Positions 42,807 through 50,177 of a DNA stretch of 64,000 nt are shown piece after piece. The position numbers and the translations under genes were made by a program. The DNA lies in the NCBI GenBank assembly GCA_944325545.1, contig CALVAM010000002.1:92669-156668 (forward strand), given 5' to 3'. The DNA comes from Candidatus Gastranaerophilales bacterium (GTDB lineage: Bacteria; Cyanobacteriota; Vampirovibrionia; Gastranaerophilales; Gastranaerophilaceae). Positions within the stretch are counted from its first letter, which is position 1. Each line of letters begins with the position of its first letter. The notes under the pieces are model-generated. The model was not told where the DNA came from. It saw only the letters and a program-made list of their open reading frames with translations, and made no database searches.

Positions 42807-43658
42807 ATGTTTGGTTTTTTAAATATTTATAAGCCTAAAGGAATGACATCTCACGATGTTGTTTCTGTTTTGCGAAAGATTACTAAAATTAAACAAATAG
42901 GTCATACTGGGACTTTAGACCCTTTTGCAGAAGGAGTTTTGCCAATTTGTATTGGAAAAGCTACAAGATTAATTGAATATTTAGCCGATGAAAAAGCTTA
43001 TATTGGAACAATACAATTTGGAAGTGCAACAACTACTTATGATATTGAAGGTGAGATAACTATAACTTCTTCAAAAGAGATTTCAAAAGATGATATCGAA
43101 AAAGCTTTATTAAATTTTCAGGGTGAAATTGAACAACTTCCACCTATTTATTCTGCAATAAAAGTTGATGGAAAAAAACTTTATGAATATGCAAGAAAAG
43201 GTGAAGAAGTTGAAATTAAACCTCGTAAAATTTGTATAAACGAAATCAAACTTTTAAATTTTGATAAAAATTCAAATCAAGCAGAAATTTATATTGATTG
43301 TTCGAAAGGAACTTATATTCGCTCATTTGCAAATGATTTAGGAGAAAATTTAGGAGTATTTGGACATTTAATTAAACTTGTAAGAGTCAAAGCTGGTGAT
43401 TTTAATATAGAAAATTCTATAAAATTAGAAGAATTAAAATCTCAAAAAGATGTGAGTGATAATTTGATTTATCCGTTAGAAAAATTAAATTATCCAAAAA
43501 TAGAATTAAATCAAAAAGAATTTGAAAAGATATCTCACGGAATGAAAATAGAATACAATATCCAAAATGGAATAATAATTTTAACCTATGAAAATCAGCT
43601 TATAGCAATGGCAGAAGTTAATCAAAACATTATAAAACCTTTAAAAGTCTTTATTTAA
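42807..43658 (+). CDS. truB: tRNA pseudouridine(55) synthase TruB
   Basis: This 283-residue enzyme forms pseudouridine 55 in the T-loop of tRNAs. The N-terminus is FLNIYKPKGMTSHDVV, and the catalytic aspartate lies in HTGTLDPFAEGVLPICIG (about residues 33-50). Further family segments are YEGTIQFG-like YIGTIQFG, PPIYSAIKVDGKKLYEYAR and GTYIRSFANDLGE. The start ATG abuts the rbfA stop with no separate ribosome site, implying coupled translation. Confidence 0.95.
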   Translation: MFGFLNIYKPKGMTSHDVVSVLRKITKIKQIGHTGTLDPFAEGVLPICIGKATRLIEYLADEKAYIGTIQFGSATTTYDIEGEITITSSKEISKDDIEKALLNFQGEIEQLPPIYSAIKVDGKKLYEYARKGEEVEIKPRKICINEIKLLNFDKNSNQAEIYIDCSKGTYIRSFANDLGENLGVFGHLIKLVRVKAGDFNIENSIKLEELKSQKDVSDNLIYPLEKLNYPKIELNQKEFEKISHGMKIEYNIQNGIIILTYENQLIAMAEVNQNIIKPLKVFI

Positions 43659-43688
43659 GCTATCCCTATTGCCCAATTGAGCTAAATA

Positions 43689-43697
43689 TGATATAAT
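43689..43697 (+). promoter_or_regulatory. Extended -10 promoter of rpsA
   Basis: TGATATAAT, 34 bases before the ATG, with AAGGAG in between. Confidence 0.6.
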
Positions 43698-43731
43698 AGC
43701 CCTGTGTTTATTTGGAAAAAGGAGAATACGA

Positions 43732-44796
43732 ATGATTGAACAGTATTCAGATTGTGATTTTGAGGCTCTTTTAGAGAAATATGACTACAAATTTAAGCGT
43801 GGTGATATTGTAAAAGGAGTTATCTGTGCATTTGATTCTGATGGAGCGATAGTAGATATTGGCTCAAAAAGTGCGGCATTTTTGCCAAATTATGAAGTCT
43901 CTTCTGATAGGAAAGCTAAAGCGGAAAGCGTTTTAGAACCTAATACAGAATATGAATTTTTAATTACACAAGATTGTGATGAAAATGGAAAATTTACACT
44001 TTCATACAAAAAAGTTCATTTAGCTCATACTTGGGCAGAATTAGAAAAAGTAAAAGAAGCTGATGAAACAATTTCTGTTACGGTAACTCAACAAGTTCGC
44101 GGAGGATTAATTGTTGATGTTTCTGGAGTTCAAGGTTTTATTCCGCAAGGACAGCTTTGTGCAAGAGAAACTATCAGTAATCCTGGAGATAAAATTGATG
44201 TTAAAATTTTGACATTGGATAAAGCTCAAAATAATTTGATTTTATCTAATAAAAAAGTTTATGAAACCAATATGGCAGAAACTCGTAAAAACGTTTTTGA
44301 ACAAGTTGAAGTTGGTCAAGTTGTAAAAGGTGAAGTTGTTAGAATTACTGATTTCGGAGCTTTTGTAAACGTTGGAGGTGTAGATTGTTTATTACCGCTT
44401 TCTCAAATCTCTTGGAAATGGGTTGAACATCCAACTGATTTATTAAAAGTTGGTGAAGAAATCAACGTTGAAATTATTGATGTTGATTATAATAAACAAC
44501 GTATTAGCTTAAGCTTAAAAAATACTGAGCCTGATCCGTGGATAAGAGCAGAAGAAGAATTAAAAGAAGGTGATATAAAAGAAGGTATTATTACAAGAAT
44601 AAAACCTTTTGGAGCTTTTGTTGAGGTTCTTGGAGGAGTTGAAGCTCTACTTCCTCAAACAGCTTTAGCTGAATATCAAAACCAAAATAATTGTATTCTA
44701 AATGCTGGGGATAAAATTAATACTAAAATTATTAAATTTAACCCAAAAGATAAAAGAATATCTTTAGGGCTTCCTACAGATAGTATTGGAGAATAA
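43732..44796 (+). CDS. rpsA: 30S ribosomal protein S1 (four S1 domains)
   Basis: A 354-residue protein with four S1 RNA-binding domains at about residues 20-88, 105-165, 190-258 and 275-345. The third and fourth are most typical: VVKGEVVRITDFGAFVNVGG and IKEGIITRIKPFGAFVEVLGG. It binds mRNA near the ribosome to aid initiation. E. coli S1 has six domains and cyanobacterial S1 has three or so, so four is in the range of shorter forms. It has its own promoter and ends at a hairpin. Confidence 0.92.
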   Translation: MIEQYSDCDFEALLEKYDYKFKRGDIVKGVICAFDSDGAIVDIGSKSAAFLPNYEVSSDRKAKAESVLEPNTEYEFLITQDCDENGKFTLSYKKVHLAHTWAELEKVKEADETISVTVTQQVRGGLIVDVSGVQGFIPQGQLCARETISNPGDKIDVKILTLDKAQNNLILSNKKVYETNMAETRKNVFEQVEVGQVVKGEVVRITDFGAFVNVGGVDCLLPLSQISWKWVEHPTDLLKVGEEINVEIIDVDYNKQRISLSLKNTEPDPWIRAEEELKEGDIKEGIITRIKPFGAFVEVLGGVEALLPQTALAEYQNQNNCILNAGDKINTKIIKFNPKDKRISLGLPTDSIGE

Positions 44797-44818
44797 TTAG
44801 TAATTAAAATATAAAATG

Positions 44819-44852
44819 AAAAGGATGGTTTTTAAAAAACTATCCTTTTTTA
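44819..44852 (+). terminator. Terminator after rpsA
   Basis: AAGGATGGTTTTT pairs with AAAACTATCCTT (one mismatch), followed by TTTTTTATTT. Confidence 0.8.
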
Positions 44853-44953
44853 TTTGAAGTTACATTTCTTTACAAAAAAGCAATTTTTTTATTAGTTTCG
44901 TTTTAATAGAATTAAGTAAGTGTAGAAAAATTAAAAAAGAAAGTAGGTAGTGT

Positions 44954-45664
44954 ATGGATCCAATTAAAGGAGCTGGTGTTAATAATGTTGTAATGAAAGC
45001 AATTCCTGAGCAAAATAATCAAGTAATGGAACAATATCCGGCTGTAGAACAAAATTATGCAGATTACTCATCAATGCCTATGGTATATGATCCGACTGTA
45101 GCAGAGAAAAAAGCATCTGCTAAAAGTGGGGCGGGATTAAAAGCTTTAGGTGCTTTAGCAATCGCAGGTTTAGCTTTGTGGGGTGGTCACAAGTGGGGTG
45201 CTAAAAGTGCAAAAGATGCTGTTGCTGCTGTTGATGGATATAAAGCTGCTGCAGAAGCTGCTGAAGCAGCTAAAAAAGCTTTAGAAAATGAAAATAAGGC
45301 GTTAAAAGATGCTAGTGCTGAAGCTATAAAAATTGCAGAAAAAGAAAAGTCTGGTTTCTTTGGCTCTTCAATTGGTAATGTGAAAAAGGTTTGTGCAAAA
45401 ATTACAGAAGCATTGAAAAAAGGTACAACAGAAACTGCTGAAAAAATTAGTGATGATGTAAAAAAAGTTGTAGATGATATGCAAAAAATTGTAAAAGATA
45501 AAGATTTTGCTGATAAGTTTAATAAAGCAGTAGATAATCTTGCAAAAGAAGGCGATGATAAAGCTAAATTGAAAAAAACAATATTAGAAGAAATGAAAAA
45601 AGGTACAGAAGATAAGGATGCAATTTCTGCAATCGAAAAAATACTCGAAGAAATCGCTAAGTAG
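44954..45664 (+). CDS. Hypothetical membrane-anchored coiled-coil protein
   Basis: No family recognised. The 236 residues begin with a polar, glutamine- and methionine-rich part (1-55), then a Gly/Ala hydrophobic helix with LKALGALAIAGLALWGG (about 62-80). A long Ala/Lys/Glu helix follows (85-235), probably a coiled coil or amphipathic helix. The hydrophobic helix follows a positive stretch, suggesting a single-pass inner-membrane protein with a cytosolic or periplasmic rod. GTAGGTAG precedes the ATG. It ends at a bidirectional hairpin. Confidence 0.65.
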   Translation: MDPIKGAGVNNVVMKAIPEQNNQVMEQYPAVEQNYADYSSMPMVYDPTVAEKKASAKSGAGLKALGALAIAGLALWGGHKWGAKSAKDAVAAVDGYKAAAEAAEAAKKALENENKALKDASAEAIKIAEKEKSGFFGSSIGNVKKVCAKITEALKKGTTETAEKISDDVKKVVDDMQKIVKDKDFADKFNKAVDNLAKEGDDKAKLKKTILEEMKKGTEDKDAISAIEKILEEIAK

Positions 45665-45683
45665 TTGAAAAAGATTTAATACT

Positions 45684-45713
45684 AAGGCTCGGATAAAATC
45701 CGAGCCTTTTTTA
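45684..45713. terminator. Bidirectional terminator between the coiled-coil gene and nadK
   Basis: AAGGCTCGGAT and ATCCGAGCCTT form a perfect 11-bp stem with an AAA loop and T-run, immediately beside the nadK stop. Confidence 0.92.
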
Positions 45714-46493
45714 TTTAGCAGTCGGAGAAATTCCCCAATGCAGCTTGTTTCTTAATACAGTATAAAAGCTATCGTTATTTAAAAATGCAAGTTTTGCTTT
45801 ATAAGGAGCAATTTTTATTGTAATCTCATTTACTTCCTTACTTATACCACCATCAGGCGAAGCTGAAAGTTGTTTATCGGAAGTTTTTACTGTAATTTCT
45901 TCTCCTGTTGGAACAACAAGCGGACGAGCATTAAGTGTATGCGGACAAATCGGTACAATTACCAAAGCTTCGAGTGTCGGATAAATAACCGGTCCTCCTG
46001 CGGATAAGCCGTAAGCCGTTGAGCCTGTCGGTGTTGAAATGATAAGCCCGTCTGCTATATAGTCGCATACAAATTTATGATTAATTTCTAAATAAAATTT
46101 TGAGGTTCTACTTGGAGAACAGCCTTTTATTACAAAATCATTCAAAGCAGAATCATTTTCTGAAATTAACATCAATCTTTCTTCTACAGAATAATTTTTA
46201 GCTATTATTGAATCAATAACAGTTTCTATTTCATTAATTCCGGCTTGTGATAAAAAACCAAGACGACCTAAATTAATTCCTAAAATCGGAATACCAAATT
46301 TTGCAAAAAATCTTGCAGCTTTTAATATCGTTCCATCTCCTCCGATTACGAGGACAAAATCTCCATAATTTTCCATTTTGTCTATATCAAACGATTTGAA
46401 TTCGACATTCTTATTAATTAGAGCTTTTTCAAGACTTTCTAATATTTCCTGATAACCTTCGATTTCTCGATTAAATACTACATTTATTTCCAT
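45711..46493 (-). CDS. nadK: NAD kinase
   Basis: This 260-residue enzyme phosphorylates NAD to NADP. The catalytic GGDGTILKAARFF motif lies near residue 52. LGINLGRLGFLSQ, ISTPTGSTAYGLSAGGPVIYP and the C-terminal LSASPDGG-like LNARPLVVP segment are as in the family. Length is near the bacterial minimum. It shares a divergent promoter region of about 75 bases with the nuclease gene. Confidence 0.94.
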   Translation of the reverse strand: MEINVVFNREIEGYQEILESLEKALINKNVEFKSFDIDKMENYGDFVLVIGGDGTILKAARFFAKFGIPILGINLGRLGFLSQAGINEIETVIDSIIAKNYSVEERLMLISENDSALNDFVIKGCSPSRTSKFYLEINHKFVCDYIADGLIISTPTGSTAYGLSAGGPVIYPTLEALVIVPICPHTLNARPLVVPTGEEITVKTSDKQLSASPDGGISKEVNEITIKIAPYKAKLAFLNNDSFYTVLRNKLHWGISPTAK

Positions 46494-46523
46494 ACGTGGA
46501 TTATATCATATAAAATGGTTTTG

Positions 46524-46532
46524 TGGTATAAT
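46524..46532 (+). promoter_or_regulatory. Extended -10 promoter of the bifunctional nuclease gene
   Basis: TGGTATAAT ends 35 bases upstream of the ATG at 46568, in the divergent region shared with nadK. Confidence 0.55.
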
Positions 46533-46567
46533 TTGGCTAGTAAAAACACTGGCAAGAGGGCAAAATT

Positions 46568-47077
46568 ATGATAGAAATGAAAGTTATGGGTATTGCATTA
46601 GATGTAAGAACAAATTCTCCTATTGTTGTATTACACGATTTGGAGAATAGAAAGGCACTTCCTATTTGGATAGGTTCAGCAGAAGCCAGTGCTATTATAA
46701 GATGTATTGAAGGTCTTGTTGTTACTCGTCCGATGACACACGATTTAGTTACAAATATTATAGAAAAAACAGGTTATAAACTTGAAAAAATTGAAATTAA
46801 TGATGTAGAAAAAGATACTTATTATGCAACATTGTATCTTGTTAAAGATGGTGAAACGTTAGAAATTGACGCTCGTCCATCTGATGCGATAGCTGTTGCT
46901 ATGAGAGCAGAAGCTCCAATTTATGTAACTGCAAATGTTCTTATGAACGGTTCTGTTTCTACTGATACTGCTAAAGATGAAGAAGAAGCCCAAGAGTTTA
47001 AAGATTTTATTCAAAATATCAAACCTTCCGATTTTGAAAAATTAATGAAAGGTAAACATGAAGAATCTGATCAATAG
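46568..47077 (+). CDS. Bifunctional nuclease family protein (BFN, DUF151)
   Basis: This 169-residue BFN-domain protein starts with MIEMKVMGIALDVRTNSPIVVLHD, followed by LPIWIGSAEASAI, RPMTHDL and EIDARPSDAIAVAMRAEAPIYV, in the order of the DUF151/BFN family. Plant and Thermotoga members degrade RNA and DNA. The family is widespread in cyanobacteria. An eight-base G run lies directly after its stop, before the promoter of dapL. It is divergent from nadK. Confidence 0.85.
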   Translation: MIEMKVMGIALDVRTNSPIVVLHDLENRKALPIWIGSAEASAIIRCIEGLVVTRPMTHDLVTNIIEKTGYKLEKIEINDVEKDTYYATLYLVKDGETLEIDARPSDAIAVAMRAEAPIYVTANVLMNGSVSTDTAKDEEEAQEFKDFIQNIKPSDFEKLMKGKHEESDQ

Positions 47078-47095
47078 GGGGGGGAAATATAAGGG

Positions 47096-47101
47096 TATAA
47101 T
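47096..47101 (+). promoter_or_regulatory. -10 element of dapL
   Basis: TATAAT in the sequence AAGGGTATAATGG, 55 bases upstream of the dapL ATG, just downstream of the eight-base G run. Confidence 0.4.
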
Positions 47102-47156
47102 GGTAAACATAAGAAAACATTTACTAGCCAAGTTTAAAATGTAAAGCGAGGGGAAT

Positions 47157-48326
47157 ATGAATATTAATAAGAATTATGAAAATTTAGAACAAAGTTATTT
47201 ATTCTCAACTATTGCTAAAAAAGTTAATGAATATATAAAAAATCATCCTGATAAAAAAGTTATAAGACTTGGTATTGGAGATGTTACATTACCTTTATGC
47301 AAGGTAGTGGTTGATGCTTTACATAAAGCAGTTGATGAAATGGGAGTTCAAGAAACTTTTAGAGGATATGGTCCTGAACAAGGCTATGACTTTTTAAGAG
47401 AGGCTGTTCAAAAATATTATAAAACTCATCATGTTGAACTTGACTTGGATGAAATTTTTATTTCTGATGGGGCTAAAAGTGATTTGGGTAATATTTTAGA
47501 TTTATTTGATAAGGATAATATTGTACTTGTTCCGGATCCTGTTTATCCGGTTTACGTTGATACAAATGTTATGGCAGGAAGAAAAGTTGTTTTTGCTAAT
47601 GCAAATGGAGAAAATGAATTCTTACCGATGCCTGATAAAAACATAAAAGCTGATATAATTTATATTTGTTCTCCTAATAACCCAACCGGAGCTGTTTATA
47701 ATAAAGAACAATTAAAGGTTTGGATTGATTATGCGAAAAATAATAATGCAATAATTTTATTTGATTCAGCTTATGAATGTTTTATTTCTGATGAAGATTT
47801 ACCTAGAAGTATTTATGAAATAGATGGTGCAAAAGATTGTGCTATAGAATTTTGTTCATTATCTAAAACTGCTGGATTTACTGGTACAAGATGTGGGTAT
47901 ACTATAGTTCCTAAGAATTTAGATAAATTAAATAAAATGTGGTTACGTCGTCAGACTACTAAATTTAATGGTGTTCCTTATATTATCCAACGTGGTGCGG
48001 AAGCTGTATTTAGTGAAGTTGGGCAAAAAGAAATTAAACAAAACATTAATTATTATAAAGAAAATGCAAAATTGATTTCTGAAACATTGAAAAAATGTAA
48101 TATCTGGCATGTCGGAGGAAAACACTCACCTTATATTTGGTTAAAATGTCCTAATAATATGAAATCTTGGGAGTTTTTTGATTATTTACTAGAAAATGCT
48201 CAAGTTGTTGGAACTCCTGGAGCCGGTTTTGGACAAAACGGAGAAGGATATTTTAGATTAACTTCTTTTGGTTCAAAGGAAAATACAAAAGAAGCGATGG
48301 AAAGATTTGAAAAACTTTTTAATTAA
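47157..48326 (+). CDS. dapL: LL-diaminopimelate aminotransferase
   Basis: This 389-residue PLP enzyme makes LL-diaminopimelate directly from tetrahydrodipicolinate, as in plants, cyanobacteria and Chlamydiae. It bypasses the acylated DapD/DapC/DapE route. Segments: YLFSTIAKKV near the start, RLGIGDVTLPL, RGYGPEQGYDFLREAV, ISDGAKSDLGNI, CSPNNPTGAVY and the PLP lysine in SLSKTAGFTGTRCGYT. With dapA at 19727 the lysine/peptidoglycan pathway has this shorter shape. AGGGGAAT precedes the ATG. A very strong terminator follows. Confidence 0.93.
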   Translation: MNINKNYENLEQSYLFSTIAKKVNEYIKNHPDKKVIRLGIGDVTLPLCKVVVDALHKAVDEMGVQETFRGYGPEQGYDFLREAVQKYYKTHHVELDLDEIFISDGAKSDLGNILDLFDKDNIVLVPDPVYPVYVDTNVMAGRKVVFANANGENEFLPMPDKNIKADIIYICSPNNPTGAVYNKEQLKVWIDYAKNNNAIILFDSAYECFISDEDLPRSIYEIDGAKDCAIEFCSLSKTAGFTGTRCGYTIVPKNLDKLNKMWLRRQTTKFNGVPYIIQRGAEAVFSEVGQKEIKQNINYYKENAKLISETLKKCNIWHVGGKHSPYIWLKCPNNMKSWEFFDYLLENAQVVGTPGAGFGQNGEGYFRLTSFGSKENTKEAMERFEKLFN

Positions 48327-48340
48327 GAATTTGAGTAAAA

Positions 48341-48380
48341 AAGAGGGCGGTTTTGTGAAACAAAACCGCCCTTTCTTTTA
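48341..48380 (+). terminator. Strong terminator after dapL
   Basis: GGGCGGTTTTGT and ACAAAACCGCCC form a perfect 12-bp stem with a GAA loop, then TTTCTTTTATTC. The opposite gene ends 11 bases further on and may share it. Confidence 0.93.
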
Positions 48381-48390
48381 TTCTTTTACT

Positions 48391-49119
48391 TTATTGAACC
48401 CAATATTTATCAAGCCATTTTGTAGGTTTTATGTATCTAAAACCTAATTTCCCAAAATACCCTTTATATGCTTGTTCAGGATTTGGTTTACCGTGGAAGA
48501 TAAGAATTTTAGCTTCTTCAGGATCTCTTGGAACTTTAAACCAGCATAGAGGGAATTTATGTAAGCATTGGCGTTTAAAACTTACTACCCAATTTTTTGG
48601 CCAATATTTTAACAAACCTTTTCTATCCATTTCATATGATAAAAATGCTTGTTCATTTTTATAACGTTCTCTTATAGTTTTTCCTTCTTGGTAAAAATGC
48701 TCTATAATTTCAGGATGTTTTCCTACTTCAAATCTAAATACAGAAGAATTTCCAATAATATCATGCGGAAAATCATAGTCTTTAGATATTAAAAAGCTTC
48801 CTTCTACTTCAAAGAATGGATCAAGTGAACTTCTTATAATAATATCTAAATCCAAAAATAAAGCTGTACCTTCTAAATCGGATAAAGGGTTTGCAAATAA
48901 ACCTAATTTTTTCCACATTCTATCAGGAATTCCTTCATCATTTAATTCAGGTAAAGGACGAATTTCAACCCCTTCCATTATTCCTTCCGCATTATCGGTA
49001 AAACATACAAATCTATGTGGAAGAGTTAGATTTTTTTCAACCATTTTATATAATTTGTTTACATATTCAGGACCAAATTTTGTCCCCCATTTTATACAAA
49101 TAACATTACGCTTTTCCAT
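48391..49119 (-). CDS. Putative glycosyltransferase (GT8-like)
   Basis: This 242-residue protein resembles bacterial glycosyltransferase-like proteins with a DxD motif. The N-terminus is NVICIKWGTKFGPEYVNKLY, then ALFLDLDIIIRSSLDPFF with D-L-D (about residues 90-108), then NSSVFRF and KILIFHGKPNPEQAY. It has no signal or membrane segment, so it probably acts on the cytosolic side on nucleotide-sugar donors. The acceptor is not known. GGGAGT precedes the start. No partner genes of a polysaccharide locus are nearby. Confidence 0.7.
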   Translation of the reverse strand: MEKRNVICIKWGTKFGPEYVNKLYKMVEKNLTLPHRFVCFTDNAEGIMEGVEIRPLPELNDEGIPDRMWKKLGLFANPLSDLEGTALFLDLDIIIRSSLDPFFEVEGSFLISKDYDFPHDIIGNSSVFRFEVGKHPEIIEHFYQEGKTIRERYKNEQAFLSYEMDRKGLLKYWPKNWVVSFKRQCLHKFPLCWFKVPRDPEEAKILIFHGKPNPEQAYKGYFGKLGFRYIKPTKWLDKYWVQ

Positions 49120-49163
49120 TATAAAAACTCCCTTATTACTCTGCTTAGAATAGCATAAATTAA

Positions 49164-50177
49164 TTAATTTAACAATTCTTTGTTCATTTTATCTATTTTT
49201 TTACGATAATTTTTGTCTATTTTTAAAACTTGTGAATTTTGAATTGCATCTAAAAATATTTTATTATCTATTTTTTGAGCAACATCAATTCTTGCAGGAA
49301 CAATTAAACCTGTTGATAAAAAATATTCATGATTTTTAGAAGAAGATAAATATTGGATAAATTTAATAGCACTTTTTTTATGTTTAGAAGTATTAGAAAG
49401 GGCCCAACCTGAAGCATCAAGCGGAACAATTCCCGGAAATACTATAACATCCCAGTCAAAATTAGCTTTTTCTTTTATTTTAGGGTATAACCAACGTCCT
49501 GATAAATATAAACCAATTTTACCTTCCATAAACATTTGTGCTAATGTTAAACTCCCTATTTCTGAAGGAGTTGGTGCAAAGTTTCCTTCTAAATTTTTAT
49601 AAAATTCTATTGATTTTTTAGGGGAATAGATATTTTCTTTTAGAGTTAAAATATACGGAAAAGCATAGTACATATCTCTTTCATAACTTATTCCATATTG
49701 AGGACTTGAAGATAGTATTTTAGTTAATTCTTCTAAATTTTTCGGTGTTCTTTTTATTAATGTTTTGTTTCTGTAAAATATTAATGTAGAAATATCTCTG
49801 GGTATGGCTAATAATTTGTTATTATAACTTAAAGCTTCTATACTCTGTGGATAATATTCTTCTTTTTTAATAATATTATTTAAATCTTCTAATTTATCAG
49901 CATAAACAGGTAAATATAAATTGTTTATAAAAATTACATCAGGAGCTTGGTTTGAGGCAAATAAAAGATGGATTTTTTGGAAATAATTTTGTGGAACGTG
50001 AATAAATTTGATTTTTATTGTAGGATTTTCTTTTTCAAAATCTTTAATTATATTTTTTAATATTTGTGTTTCAGTAACAGATCCCCAAGATGAAAATGTT
50101 ATTTCTTCTTTATTATTTTGATTACAAGCTGTTAATAAAAATGGAATTAAAAATAAGATTAGTAATCTTTTTAACAT
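49164..50177 (-). CDS. ABC transporter sugar-type solute-binding lipoprotein
   Basis: A 337-residue family 1 substrate-binding protein with a lipoprotein signal, lipobox LLTAC ending at C18. The mature part follows the SBP_bac_1 fold: ITFSSWGSVTET, IIKDFEKENPTIKIKFIHVP, APDVIFINN, GLYLSGRWLY and SGWALSNTSKHKKSAIKFIQYLSSS. Such proteins usually feed sugars to ABC permeases, yet no permease or ATPase gene is adjacent. The ATG overlaps the stop of the upstream scaffold-like gene by seven bases, so it is translationally tied to the chemosensory neighbourhood. It may serve as a sensor component rather than a transporter part. Confidence 0.85.
   Translation of the reverse strand: MLKRLLILFLIPFLLTACNQNNKEEITFSSWGSVTETQILKNIIKDFEKENPTIKIKFIHVPQNYFQKIHLLFASNQAPDVIFINNLYLPVYADKLEDLNNIIKKEEYYPQSIEALSYNNKLLAIPRDISTLIFYRNKTLIKRTPKNLEELTKILSSSPQYGISYERDMYYAFPYILTLKENIYSPKKSIEFYKNLEGNFAPTPSEIGSLTLAQMFMEGKIGLYLSGRWLYPKIKEKANFDWDVIVFPGIVPLDASGWALSNTSKHKKSAIKFIQYLSSSKNHEYFLSTGLIVPARIDVAQKIDNKIFLDAIQNSQVLKIDKNYRKKIDKMNKELLN

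Noticed and set aside
46494..46567. tRNA-sized gap between nadK and the nuclease gene
   Set aside because: The 74 bases do not fold as a cloverleaf; they contain an extended -10 promoter. No tRNA or rRNA was recognised anywhere in the window.
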